The translations under genes were made by a program, and so were the position numbers. This document shows, piece after piece, positions 52,793 through 60,718 of a stretch of DNA of 64,000 nt. Location: contig NZ_CP166194.1 in NCBI RefSeq assembly GCF_045679545.1, positions 1,674,001 through 1,738,000 of the forward strand, given 5' to 3'. This DNA is from Enterovibrio sp045679545. GTDB taxonomy: Bacteria > Pseudomonadota > Gammaproteobacteria > Enterobacterales > Vibrionaceae. The stretch's first letter is position 1; each line of letters starts with the position of its first letter. The notes below the pieces were generated by a model. The model saw only the letters and a list, made by a program, of their open reading frames with translations, made no database searches and was not told where the DNA came from.

Positions 52793-52822
52793 AAAAAAAA
52801 GGCGTATTGATCAAAATACGCC
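52793..52822 (-). terminator. Intrinsic terminator after the L,D-transpeptidase gene
   Basis: On the minus strand GGCGTATT and AATACGCC form an 8-bp stem (6-base loop), followed by eight T. It lies 65 bases downstream of the gene that ends at 52887. Confidence 0.85.
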
Positions 52823-52886
52823 GAACGAACACGTTTAAGTTATCAAGTCATCTATACCCAAACAACCTTAAGATGCTTAGGTATAT

Positions 52887-53498
52887 TTACCCAAAGGCGT
52901 AAATGTAAGTCCCGTTTTTGATGGTGTTGATCACTTTCTTCGATAAATAGCTTGGCAACGCAGGACAGCCCCAACTTCTGCCAAGTTGGCCGGTTTTCGA
53001 AATAACTTTCGGATGGGCGTATGCCGCACCATGAATCACAATAGCCCGCTTACGCGCATTGTCATTTAAGCCTTTTGACAGTCCATCGAGGCGCAATGAA
53101 TAGCCATGCTTTCCGTAATAGGTTTCCGCAGAGCGAAAAATACCTATCGAGGTTTGATGCGAGTTAATGCGGTTTGAAAAATCTTTAGCGTAAAGATTAC
53201 CGCTGTTTTTTCCGTGCGAAACATAAGATGAAAACAGCGTTTTACGCTTCGCCGCATCAATCACCCAAAAGCGCTTTTGCGAAGATGGCTTACTATAATC
53301 AATCAAAGTGAAAATAGAGGTATCACCCTTATGCGTTCTGAAATGGTTATACGCTTTTTTAAACTTATCGTAAGAGACTTCATGAGATAGCTTTAGTTGG
53401 CTATACATGGCTCTCGCATCGGGGAGATGCGTGGCAAAAACATTTGTCGAAAAAACAAATAAAGTCAGCGCAAACAGCGCTTTTACTACCCTAAACAT
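52887..53498 (-). CDS. Murein L,D-transpeptidase-family exported protein
   Basis: This 203-residue protein has a signal peptide of about 22 residues ending VFA. The C-terminal half carries the active-site pattern HGAAYAHPKVISKTGQLGRS followed by WGCPALP, in which the cysteine is the presumed nucleophile of the YkuD-like fold. It would act on peptidoglycan. The ATG at 53498 is preferred (an AGGGA site upstream). The frame to 53513 would require TTG. Confidence 0.85.
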   Translation of the reverse strand: MFRVVKALFALTLFVFSTNVFATHLPDARAMYSQLKLSHEVSYDKFKKAYNHFRTHKGDTSIFTLIDYSKPSSQKRFWVIDAAKRKTLFSSYVSHGKNSGNLYAKDFSNRINSHQTSIGIFRSAETYYGKHGYSLRLDGLSKGLNDNARKRAIVIHGAAYAHPKVISKTGQLGRSWGCPALPSYLSKKVINTIKNGTYIYAFG

Positions 53499-53837
53499 GT
53501 TATTCCCTATCAATCAGCACATCATTTACACCGAGTTCCCAAAAGCCATTGTTATGCTGGGAAGTGACAAATGAGTACCAAGATTCGTGCCAGTTCAAAC
53601 ATGACAACGAATAGTTATGGTCATTCAAAGAGTTAGAATTTGAGTGATATTCTGGCTTAGGTGTTTTTCACCATTCAAGCCTAATCAGGCTGATGTTAAG
53701 GGCATATGCTTGCCGCTTGTCAGCAATCTGTTGCGAAGATCTTGCCACAGCGGCAAAAAGTGAGAAAGCCAGCATAACGGCTGGCTTTCTGTTTTTAAGG
53801 TAAGGTGCATCTGATTTGAAACAGGGCTGTAAAGCGC
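53499..53837. other. Intergenic region with the hrpA terminator
   Basis: This 339-base interval holds the promoter of the L,D-transpeptidase gene at its left side and the hrpA terminator at 53763-53790. I see no gene in it. Confidence 0.6.
53763..53790 (-). terminator. Intrinsic terminator after hrpA
   Basis: AGAAAGCCAGC (53763-53773) and GCTGGCTTTCT (53780-53790) form a perfect 11-bp stem with a six-base loop. On the minus strand it is followed by CACTTTTTG. Confidence 0.85.
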
Positions 53838-56800
53838 CTATATGAGGCTGATCGCATTTTTAATGCGCTTATCAGAAATCGGGTAAGGCGTTCCTAATTG
53901 CTGAGCAAAATAGCTAACGCGTAACTCTTCAATCATCCAGCGGATCTCTTTCACCGCCTCTGGGATTTTCTGCCCTTTGGGTATTTTGTTGAGCAGCTCT
54001 TTGTACTCTCCCGTAATGGCTTCGATTTTCAACATGTGAAGACGGTCTTTGTTCGGATCAATCGGTAGCTTTTCTAAGCGTCGTTCAACGGCGTTCAGAT
54101 AACGTTGAATATCTGGAAGTCGCTTCCAGCCGCACTCTGTCGCAAACCCTTTAAAGATAAGCCCATCGACCTGTGCTTTTATGTCGGACAATGCAAACGC
54201 CATTGTGAAATCGATCTTACCCTTCAGCTTTTTATTGATGTTGAAGGCTGTCGTTAGGATTTGTTCCACCTGTTTGGCGATATCCACCACAGTGTCACCT
54301 AACTCAGCGCGTACGTATTCTTTCAAAGCATCAAACGCTTCTGGCTCCCACTTGATGCCACCCTGCGCTTCAATCAATTTATCGACGCCACAGGCAATGC
54401 AATCATCAATCAAATCTAAAACGCGGCCATAAGGGTTAAAATACAGCCCTAACTTGGACTTGTTCGGCAAATTGTCATGCAAGTACTTAATCGGCGACGG
54501 CACGTTCAACAAAATCAAACGACGCTGGCCCTGTTGCATGAACTGACGTTGTTCTTCTTCCGTTTCGAACAGCTTAATCCCTACTGAGTCTTTGTTATCG
54601 ACAATGGCTGGGAAGGCTTTGACTTCAAAGCCGCCGCGTTTTTGCTGGTACATCTGCGGCAGTTGACCAAAGCTCCACGTCGTCAGCCCTTGCTGCTCAA
54701 TATCGTCGTCAGCGACTTGCGACAGGGTTTCTTGAACCTTTTCCTTCAAGCTCTCTTTCAGTGCGAAAAGGTCATGGTGCTCTTTGAGTTTTCGATTCTT
54801 ATGGTCGACTGCCCTAAACGTAATTTTCAGGTGATCGGGCAATTGATCAAGCTGCCAATTGTCTCGTATGACCGTCACACCCGTCATTCGCTTCAGCTCT
54901 TTTTCAAGTGCATCAAGAAGCGGCGCTTCCATTGGTGTTACGCGCTGAAGGAAGGCGGATGCATAGTTTGGCGCAGGCACAAAGTTACGTCGTAACGTTT
55001 TAGGTAGCGATTTGATCAATGCCACCACGAGTTCATGACGAAGCCCCGGAATTTGCCAATCAAAGCCCTCTGGCTCGACCTGATTTAACACAGGCAACGG
55101 AATATGAACTGTTACACCATCATGATCTAAACCCGGCTCAAACTGATACGAAAGCTTGAGCTTCAAGTTACCTTGGTGCCAGAAGTTCGGGTAGTCCAAC
55201 TCAGTAATGTGGCTGGCATCACCCGCGAGCAGCATGGCTTTTTCGAAGTTCAGCTTTTCCGGTTCGTCACGGCTAACTTTCTTCCACCACGAATCGAAAT
55301 GACGGCCAGACACAATCGATGTTTCAATGCGCTGATCGTAGAACTCATAAAGGGTGTCATCGTCCACCAGAATGTCACGGCGACGTGATTTCTTTTCGAG
55401 CTCTTCCACTTCCGCCAGAAGCTTACGGTTCTGATGATAAAACTTATGTTTGGTTTCCCAATCCCCTTCCACCAGCGCTGAGCGAATGAAGATTTCACGA
55501 CTAACGACAGGATCGATGTTGCCGTAATTCACTTTGCGCTTTGGCACAATTGGAATGCCATAAAGCATGACTTTTTCGTGGGCAAACACGGCGGCCTGCT
55601 TTTTCTCCCAGTGCGGTTCACTGTAGCTGCGCTTAATCAGGTGCTTGGCTAAGGGCTCAACCCACTCAGGCTGAATTTTCGCGGCAACGCGACCCCAAAG
55701 TTTTGACGTTTCCACCAGCTCAGCCACCATCACCCACTTTGGCTGCTTCTTGAAAATGCCAGAACCGGGGAAAATACCGAAACGCGCATTGCGGGCGCCT
55801 TGATACTCGTTCTTTTCCTGATCTTTCAAACCAATGTGAGAGAGCAACCCCGCGAGCAATGACATGTGGATGGCTTGGTAATCCGCAGGCTCTTGGTTGA
55901 TTTTCAAACCAAGTTCATGCACCACCTGACGGATTTGGAAATGCACATCTTGCCATTCACGCACGCGCAAATAGTTAAGGTATTCTTTTTTGCACTGCTT
56001 GCGGAACTGATTGCCGGACAGAGCTTTTTGTTGCTCGGACAGGTAATCCCACATGTTCACAAACGACAGGAAATCCGATTCTTTGTCGCTGAAACGGCGA
56101 TGCTGCTCATCAGAGGCTTGTTGCTTGTCTGAAGGACGCTCGCGCGGATCTTGAATTGATAGTGCAGCGGCGATCACCATGACTTCTTTCAGTGCGCCCA
56201 TGCGTCCTGATTCCAACACCATACGCGCTAAACGCGGGTCGATAGGCAGTTTTGCCAATGCGCGCCCCGTTTCGGTCAGGTGTTTGTGATCATCATGGCT
56301 TTTACCTTCTTTCAGTGCGCCTAACTCTTCGAGCAAACGAACACCGTCTGAAATGTTGCGGCTATCTGGTGGCTGAACAAACGGGAAGGCAGCGATATCA
56401 CCCAACCCAATCGCCGTCATTTGCAGAATAACGGACGCCAAGTTAGTGCGAAGGATCTCTGGATCGGTAAATTCAGGGCGAGATAGAAAATCGTCTTCCG
56501 AGAACAAACGAATACAAATACCGTCAGACACACGACCACATCGGCCTTTACGCTGATTGGCACTGGCTTGCGAAATTGCTTCAATCGGCAGGCGCTGAAC
56601 CTTGGTGCGATAGCTATAGCGGGAAATACGTGCTGTACCTGGGTCGATCACATATTTAATGCCAGGTACTGTCAGTGAGGTTTCTGCCACGTTGGTCGCA
56701 AGCACAATTCGGCGGCCAGTATGGGTCTGGAATACACGGTTTTGTTCACCCGACGACAAACGCGCATATAACGGCAAGATCTCAGTACCACGCAGATTAC

Positions 56801-57752
56801 GTTTTTCCAACGCATCTGCGGTATCACGGATTTCCCGTTCACCATTCATGAAAATCAGAATGTCGCCCGGCCCTTCATCATGCAGTTCATCAACAGCATC
56901 AAAAATAGCCTGCAGTTGATCGCGATCCGTATCTTCACTGTCTTCCACTAATGGACGATAACGAACTTCAACAGGATAAGTACGACCAGACACTTCAATG
57001 ATCGGCGCACCACGAAAGTGATTCGAGAAACGTTCTGGATCAATGGTCGCGGAGGTGATGATAAGTTTGAGATCAGGGCGCTTTGGCAGTAACTGCTTCA
57101 AGTAGCCAAGAATAAAGTCGATATTCAGGCTGCGCTCGTGCGCTTCATCAATAATGATGCAGTCATATTGGTTCAGGTAGCGATCGTGCTGAATTTCAGC
57201 CAGCAAAATACCGTCTGTCATCAGTTTTACGCGTGACGCGTCTGAGACCTGATCGTTAAATCGAACTTTGTAGCCAACTGTTTGGCCAAGCTCTGATTCC
57301 AATTCTTCCGCAATACGTGTCGCTACCGTGCGCGCAGCCAGGCGACGCGGCTGAGTATGACCAATTACCCCAGATACACCCAGCCCCAATTCCATACAGA
57401 TTTTTGGTAGCTGCGTGGTTTTACCTGAGCCGGTTTCACCCGCAACAATCACCACCTGATTGTTTGCGATGGCTTCTGCGATGTCGTTTTTCTTTTGACT
57501 AACTGGCAGTTGTTCTGGGTAAGTAATTTTTGGTGTGTTCACTTGGCGCTGGATGCGCACCTGCATTGATTTTGCGATGTCTAAGGCGATCTGATCGAAT
57601 GCAGCCTGACGGTCAGCGTCTTTCTTAATGCGTTGTGCACCCTTGATGCGCTTGCTGAGACGAAACTTGTCTCGAAGCATGCAGTCGTCAAGCGCACCGA
57701 ATAGTGTTTTCGCGTTATTTTGATGGATTGAAGCAGTCAAAACGGTATCCAA
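53838..57752 (-). CDS. hrpA: ATP-dependent RNA helicase HrpA
   Basis: This 1304-residue DEAH-box helicase is involved in ribosome rescue and RNA processing. It has Walker A GETGSGKTTQ (about residue 104), the DEAH box (about 200), the SATIDP motif, NVAETSLTVPGI, the QRKGRCGRV motif and a long C-terminal DUF3418-type region. The length matches E. coli HrpA. The start is uncertain: TTG at 57752 gives the best length, with another TTG at 57740 and an ATG at 57677. Confidence 0.95.
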   Translation of the reverse strand: MDTVLTASIHQNNAKTLFGALDDCMLRDKFRLSKRIKGAQRIKKDADRQAAFDQIALDIAKSMQVRIQRQVNTPKITYPEQLPVSQKKNDIAEAIANNQVVIVAGETGSGKTTQLPKICMELGLGVSGVIGHTQPRRLAARTVATRIAEELESELGQTVGYKVRFNDQVSDASRVKLMTDGILLAEIQHDRYLNQYDCIIIDEAHERSLNIDFILGYLKQLLPKRPDLKLIITSATIDPERFSNHFRGAPIIEVSGRTYPVEVRYRPLVEDSEDTDRDQLQAIFDAVDELHDEGPGDILIFMNGEREIRDTADALEKRNLRGTEILPLYARLSSGEQNRVFQTHTGRRIVLATNVAETSLTVPGIKYVIDPGTARISRYSYRTKVQRLPIEAISQASANQRKGRCGRVSDGICIRLFSEDDFLSRPEFTDPEILRTNLASVILQMTAIGLGDIAAFPFVQPPDSRNISDGVRLLEELGALKEGKSHDDHKHLTETGRALAKLPIDPRLARMVLESGRMGALKEVMVIAAALSIQDPRERPSDKQQASDEQHRRFSDKESDFLSFVNMWDYLSEQQKALSGNQFRKQCKKEYLNYLRVREWQDVHFQIRQVVHELGLKINQEPADYQAIHMSLLAGLLSHIGLKDQEKNEYQGARNARFGIFPGSGIFKKQPKWVMVAELVETSKLWGRVAAKIQPEWVEPLAKHLIKRSYSEPHWEKKQAAVFAHEKVMLYGIPIVPKRKVNYGNIDPVVSREIFIRSALVEGDWETKHKFYHQNRKLLAEVEELEKKSRRRDILVDDDTLYEFYDQRIETSIVSGRHFDSWWKKVSRDEPEKLNFEKAMLLAGDASHITELDYPNFWHQGNLKLKLSYQFEPGLDHDGVTVHIPLPVLNQVEPEGFDWQIPGLRHELVVALIKSLPKTLRRNFVPAPNYASAFLQRVTPMEAPLLDALEKELKRMTGVTVIRDNWQLDQLPDHLKITFRAVDHKNRKLKEHHDLFALKESLKEKVQETLSQVADDDIEQQGLTTWSFGQLPQMYQQKRGGFEVKAFPAIVDNKDSVGIKLFETEEEQRQFMQQGQRRLILLNVPSPIKYLHDNLPNKSKLGLYFNPYGRVLDLIDDCIACGVDKLIEAQGGIKWEPEAFDALKEYVRAELGDTVVDIAKQVEQILTTAFNINKKLKGKIDFTMAFALSDIKAQVDGLIFKGFATECGWKRLPDIQRYLNAVERRLEKLPIDPNKDRLHMLKIEAITGEYKELLNKIPKGQKIPEAVKEIRWMIEELRVSYFAQQLGTPYPISDKRIKNAISLI

Positions 57753-58197
57753 GAAATGCTGTTAGTGATGAAGATAAATACACGGTACGAACACACTGAA
57801 CAAATGTGCACAATGCCGTTTTAAAAATTGCGACGATTCTAGCACAGTCGCTATCAAACACCCTCTCCTATCTCTTATAAGTAACGTGCACCTTTGCATT
57901 GACAAAGATGACGTAATTGAAGCACTTAGCAAAACGGCATATCGACGCGAGATTCTGTGCGTTATCCCTGAACTTTATCTCGGCTGGAAAGGCCTGTTTC
58001 GACCCTTTCAGATACTGTTGATTAACAGCGTTATCGCGCAACTATTGTGTACAGAGCGCGCAACAATCTTAGCGTTAATACGAGCGTATCAACCTCCTCT
58101 GTGACGGTGATAGTCAGCTTACTGAGACATCGGATGTCAGACAAATCTATACACTTTAACGTACGACATACCTAGCTGGACCACGATGGAGATAACA
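57753..58197. other. Intergenic region between hrpA and the RTX-repeat gene
   Basis: This 445-base interval holds the divergent promoters of hrpA and of the RTX-repeat gene. A 72-codon frame starting GTG at 57886 has no ribosome site or recognisable domain, and I do not call it a gene. Confidence 0.55.
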
Positions 58198-59034
58198 ATG
58201 ATAACAGTGTATGGAATTGACTTTGATTATGTCGCTCTAGGATCGGATGATGACGATACGCTCAGCGGCATGAATGGCAATGACTTTTTAAATGGGCTGG
58301 ACGGAAATGACGGGATCATAGGCTTTGGTGGAGATGACGTTATCGTTGGGGATGACATTCCGTTCGATGAATATTTCGAGGCCGAAGCCGATGAGCTAGC
58401 AGACACTATAAGTGCACTGTATGAATCAGTGAGAGAGCAAGACTTCTCATGGGTCTCTCCGTCCGACGTCAGCATGGCGATGGCTAGCATTCAGTCATTT
58501 GTGGCAGAGAACCCCGAATTTCTTAACCATATAGCTTCCATCGGCGGCGATGATAGCCTAGTTGGCGGCAAAGGCAATGACATTATCTATGGTGGTGCGG
58601 GTGATGATTATCTTGCCGGCGGCAGTGGCGACGACATTCTGATTGGCCTGTCCGGTGACAATGATTTGTTGGGCGGGTTCGGTAGTGACGTATTGATTGG
58701 CGGGATTGGCGACGATCGACTTTTCGGCAATGACGGTACCGATTATCTGATCGGCAGCAGCGGTAATGATTTCTACATTGGCGGTGAAGGTGAAGATTAT
58801 TTCGTGTTTACCCACCTTCTTGAAGGCGAACAAAGCCAAGATCGCATCGTCGATTTCGAACAAGACACTGACCGAGTGTTTCTACTCAATGTTGCAGAGC
58901 GCTTTGACGATCTTGATATCAATCAAGTGGGATCAACCGTGGTTTTGACTATGTCTGATAGCCACGCGATCACGTTTAACAACTCACAGTTATCCGACTT
59001 CTCATCTGATGACTTCCTCTTTTACAATGTGTAA
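58198..59034 (+). CDS. RTX-type calcium-binding repeat protein
   Basis: This 278-residue acidic protein has hemolysin-type GGxGxD nonapeptides in two blocks (about residues 16-52 and 120-200), interrupted by a helical insert of about 65 residues (EYFEAEADELADTIS onward). The C-terminal domain (VDFEQDTDRVFLL) resembles the end of RTX proteins near the secretion signal. RTX proteins fold on binding Ca2+ after export by a type I system. No type I secretion genes are adjacent and no enzymatic domain is visible. The start at 58198 follows GGAG. Confidence 0.85.
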   Translation: MITVYGIDFDYVALGSDDDDTLSGMNGNDFLNGLDGNDGIIGFGGDDVIVGDDIPFDEYFEAEADELADTISALYESVREQDFSWVSPSDVSMAMASIQSFVAENPEFLNHIASIGGDDSLVGGKGNDIIYGGAGDDYLAGGSGDDILIGLSGDNDLLGGFGSDVLIGGIGDDRLFGNDGTDYLIGSSGNDFYIGGEGEDYFVFTHLLEGEQSQDRIVDFEQDTDRVFLLNVAERFDDLDINQVGSTVVLTMSDSHAITFNNSQLSDFSSDDFLFYNV

Positions 59035-59076
59035 CGTCGACTGCAAAATCACAAGCTAACCCTCTGTAAAATAAAG

Positions 59077-59109
59077 GAAACGAAAGGCAAGTATTCAGCC
59101 TTTCGTTTC
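59077..59109 (+). terminator. Hairpin after the RTX-repeat gene
   Basis: GAAACGAAAGGC (59077-59088) and GCCTTTCGTTTC (59098-59109) form a perfect 12-bp stem with a nine-base loop. The T-run is short, but the arm ends in TTTC, so it is a probable terminator. Confidence 0.65.
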
Positions 59110-59230
59110 TGTGCAAATCTGCATCACACACTTTGCCAGATAAATACCCCTATAATTTATGCATATTTGTTAAGAACAACCTCGGCTACAATGCGCGCCA
59201 TTGCCGCATCGTTATAAGAAAGGAATACTC

Positions 59231-60214
59231 GTGAGTCAGTTTGTTGTCTGCGCCCTGTATAAGTTTGTTGAACTAAAAGATTACCAAGATCTTCAAGCGC
59301 CCTTGACGGCCTTCATGGAAGAAAACCACATTCGCGGTACATTACTGCTCGCCCAGGAAGGGGTGAACGGAACGGTTTCAGGACCTCGCGAAAGCATTGA
59401 TCGCTTGCTTGCGTACCTCAATGCAGACCCGCGCCTTACTGGTATCAATTACAAAGAATCATTCAGCGACGAACAGCCTTTCAACCGCACTAAGGTCAAA
59501 CTCAAGAAAGAGATCGTCACCATGGGTGTTGAAGGCATTGATCCACGCCACGTGGTGGGCACTTACGTGAAACCGGCCGATTGGAACGCACTAATCGCCG
59601 ATCCTGACGTCTTTGTCGTAGATACCCGCAACGATTATGAAATCGAGCTAGGTACTTTTGAAGGTGCCGTGAACCCGCATACGGAAACGTTTCGTGAATT
59701 CCCTGACTACGTCAAAGAAAACATGGACCCAACCAAGCACAAGAAAGTCGCCATGTTTTGCACAGGCGGTATTCGCTGCGAAAAATCCACGGCGTATATG
59801 AAAGAGCAAGGGTTCGATGAGGTCTATCACCTTGAAGGTGGTATTTTGAAATACCTCGAAGAAGTGCCCGAAGAAAACAGCCTTTGGAAAGGCGATTGCT
59901 ACGTGTTTGATGGGCGTGTTGCGGTGAACCACCAACTAGAACAAAGCGACTATGCGCTTTGTAATGCCTGTCGTTTGCCGATAACGCAAGAAGACAAACA
60001 AAGCCCTCAGTTTGAGCAAGGCGTCAGTTGCCCTAAATGCTTTGGCAAACATAGCGAAGAGCAAATTGCAGGGTTTAGAGAGCGCGAAAAACAAGTTCAG
60101 CTTGCCAAGCAACGGGGTGAAACCCATGTTGGTGCTGACGCGATAAAACACAAACAACTTAAACGTGCGCAAAAGTTATCGCTAAAAGAAAAGCAACGCT
60201 CGCGCCGTAAGTAA
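59231..60214 (+). CDS. trhO: tRNA uridine(34) hydroxylase TrhO (rhodanese domain)
   Basis: TrhO (YceA) makes 5-hydroxyuridine at position 34 of some tRNAs using oxygen. The 327-residue protein has a rhodanese domain whose active-site cysteine lies in MFCTGGIRCEKS. The EGVNGTVSG and FNRTKVKLKKEIVTMG segments precede it and a cysteine-rich tail follows. I placed the start at a GTG, 59231, because AAAGGAATACTC precedes it. The upstream TTG at 59201 has no ribosome site. Confidence 0.93.
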   Translation: MSQFVVCALYKFVELKDYQDLQAPLTAFMEENHIRGTLLLAQEGVNGTVSGPRESIDRLLAYLNADPRLTGINYKESFSDEQPFNRTKVKLKKEIVTMGVEGIDPRHVVGTYVKPADWNALIADPDVFVVDTRNDYEIELGTFEGAVNPHTETFREFPDYVKENMDPTKHKKVAMFCTGGIRCEKSTAYMKEQGFDEVYHLEGGILKYLEEVPEENSLWKGDCYVFDGRVAVNHQLEQSDYALCNACRLPITQEDKQSPQFEQGVSCPKCFGKHSEEQIAGFREREKQVQLAKQRGETHVGADAIKHKQLKRAQKLSLKEKQRSRRK

Positions 60215-60231
60215 ATAGTACGATGAAAAAC

Positions 60232-60258
60232 ACTGGCCGACCCCCTCGGCCAGTTTTG
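60232..60258 (+). terminator. Intrinsic terminator after trhO
   Basis: ACTGGCCGA and TCGGCCAGT form a perfect 9-bp stem around CCCCC, followed by TTTTGC. Confidence 0.9.
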
Positions 60259-60459
60259 CTCTATTACTCTTTTGAGAATCACGCCCTCTCAGTCTTCATC
60301 ACATCAATTTTTACCGAACGGTATCATTTATACCATGCCTTGCTTGTCATAAATCACAGACACTCATCGCTATTCGCCCAGCAAGTCACACACCCCACAC
60401 TTAAATCCCATACGAAATGTAATCGATTAACCTGCCAATCTCATTACTGAGAGATTAAA

Positions 60460-60480
60460 AGTGTAAAAAATATTTACACT
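60460..60480. promoter_or_regulatory. 21-bp inverted repeat upstream of the lipoxygenase-like gene
   Basis: AGTGTAAA (60460-60467) and TTTACACT (60473-60480) are perfect inverted repeats with a five-base spacer. It contains TGTAAA and TTTACA like a TyrR box, but with spacing one base short. The site lies about 240 bases before the gene and is probably an operator. Confidence 0.55.
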
Positions 60481-60718
60481 CGATGTAGGTCAAGGAAATT
60501 ACGTCATGAATCCACGTTTCTTTATTGTGCCTGTTGGGACAAGAGTTCTTCGTGTTCGGATAACACTTCTTTGCCTCTCTGTTGTTAACGTTAAACCTAT
60601 GCAGTGTGTTTTGATTTCTGTCCGTCAAAAACCAAATATTTGCTGACAGGTAGTCGGCACTGCTTACGCTCGAGATCAATCACGTGACGTATCCACCAGC
60701 AATTAAAGGGATGAAACA

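Larger units (their letters stand above)
60215..60718. other. Intergenic region upstream of the lipoxygenase-like gene
   Basis: This 504-base interval contains the trhO terminator (60232-60258) and an exact inverted repeat (60460-60480). The lipoxygenase-like gene's leader ends in AAGGGATGAAACA before its start. I find no supported gene here. The frame of 75 codons beginning at 60223 starts inside the terminator and is not credible. Confidence 0.6.

Noticed and set aside
57886..58104. A 72-codon frame before the RTX-repeat gene
   Set aside because: It starts with GTG, has no ribosome site, no domain and no coding-like composition.
58198..59034. Reading the RTX gene as part of a toxin island like V. 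cholerae rtx
   Set aside because: No acyltransferase, transporter or large toxin gene is present, and it is over 55 kb from dif on the other side of the conserved block.
60223..60679. Two frames of about 75 codons upstream of the lipoxygenase-like gene
   Set aside because: One begins inside the trhO terminator, and the other is antisense to the leader and its inverted repeat. Neither has a family match or ribosome site.
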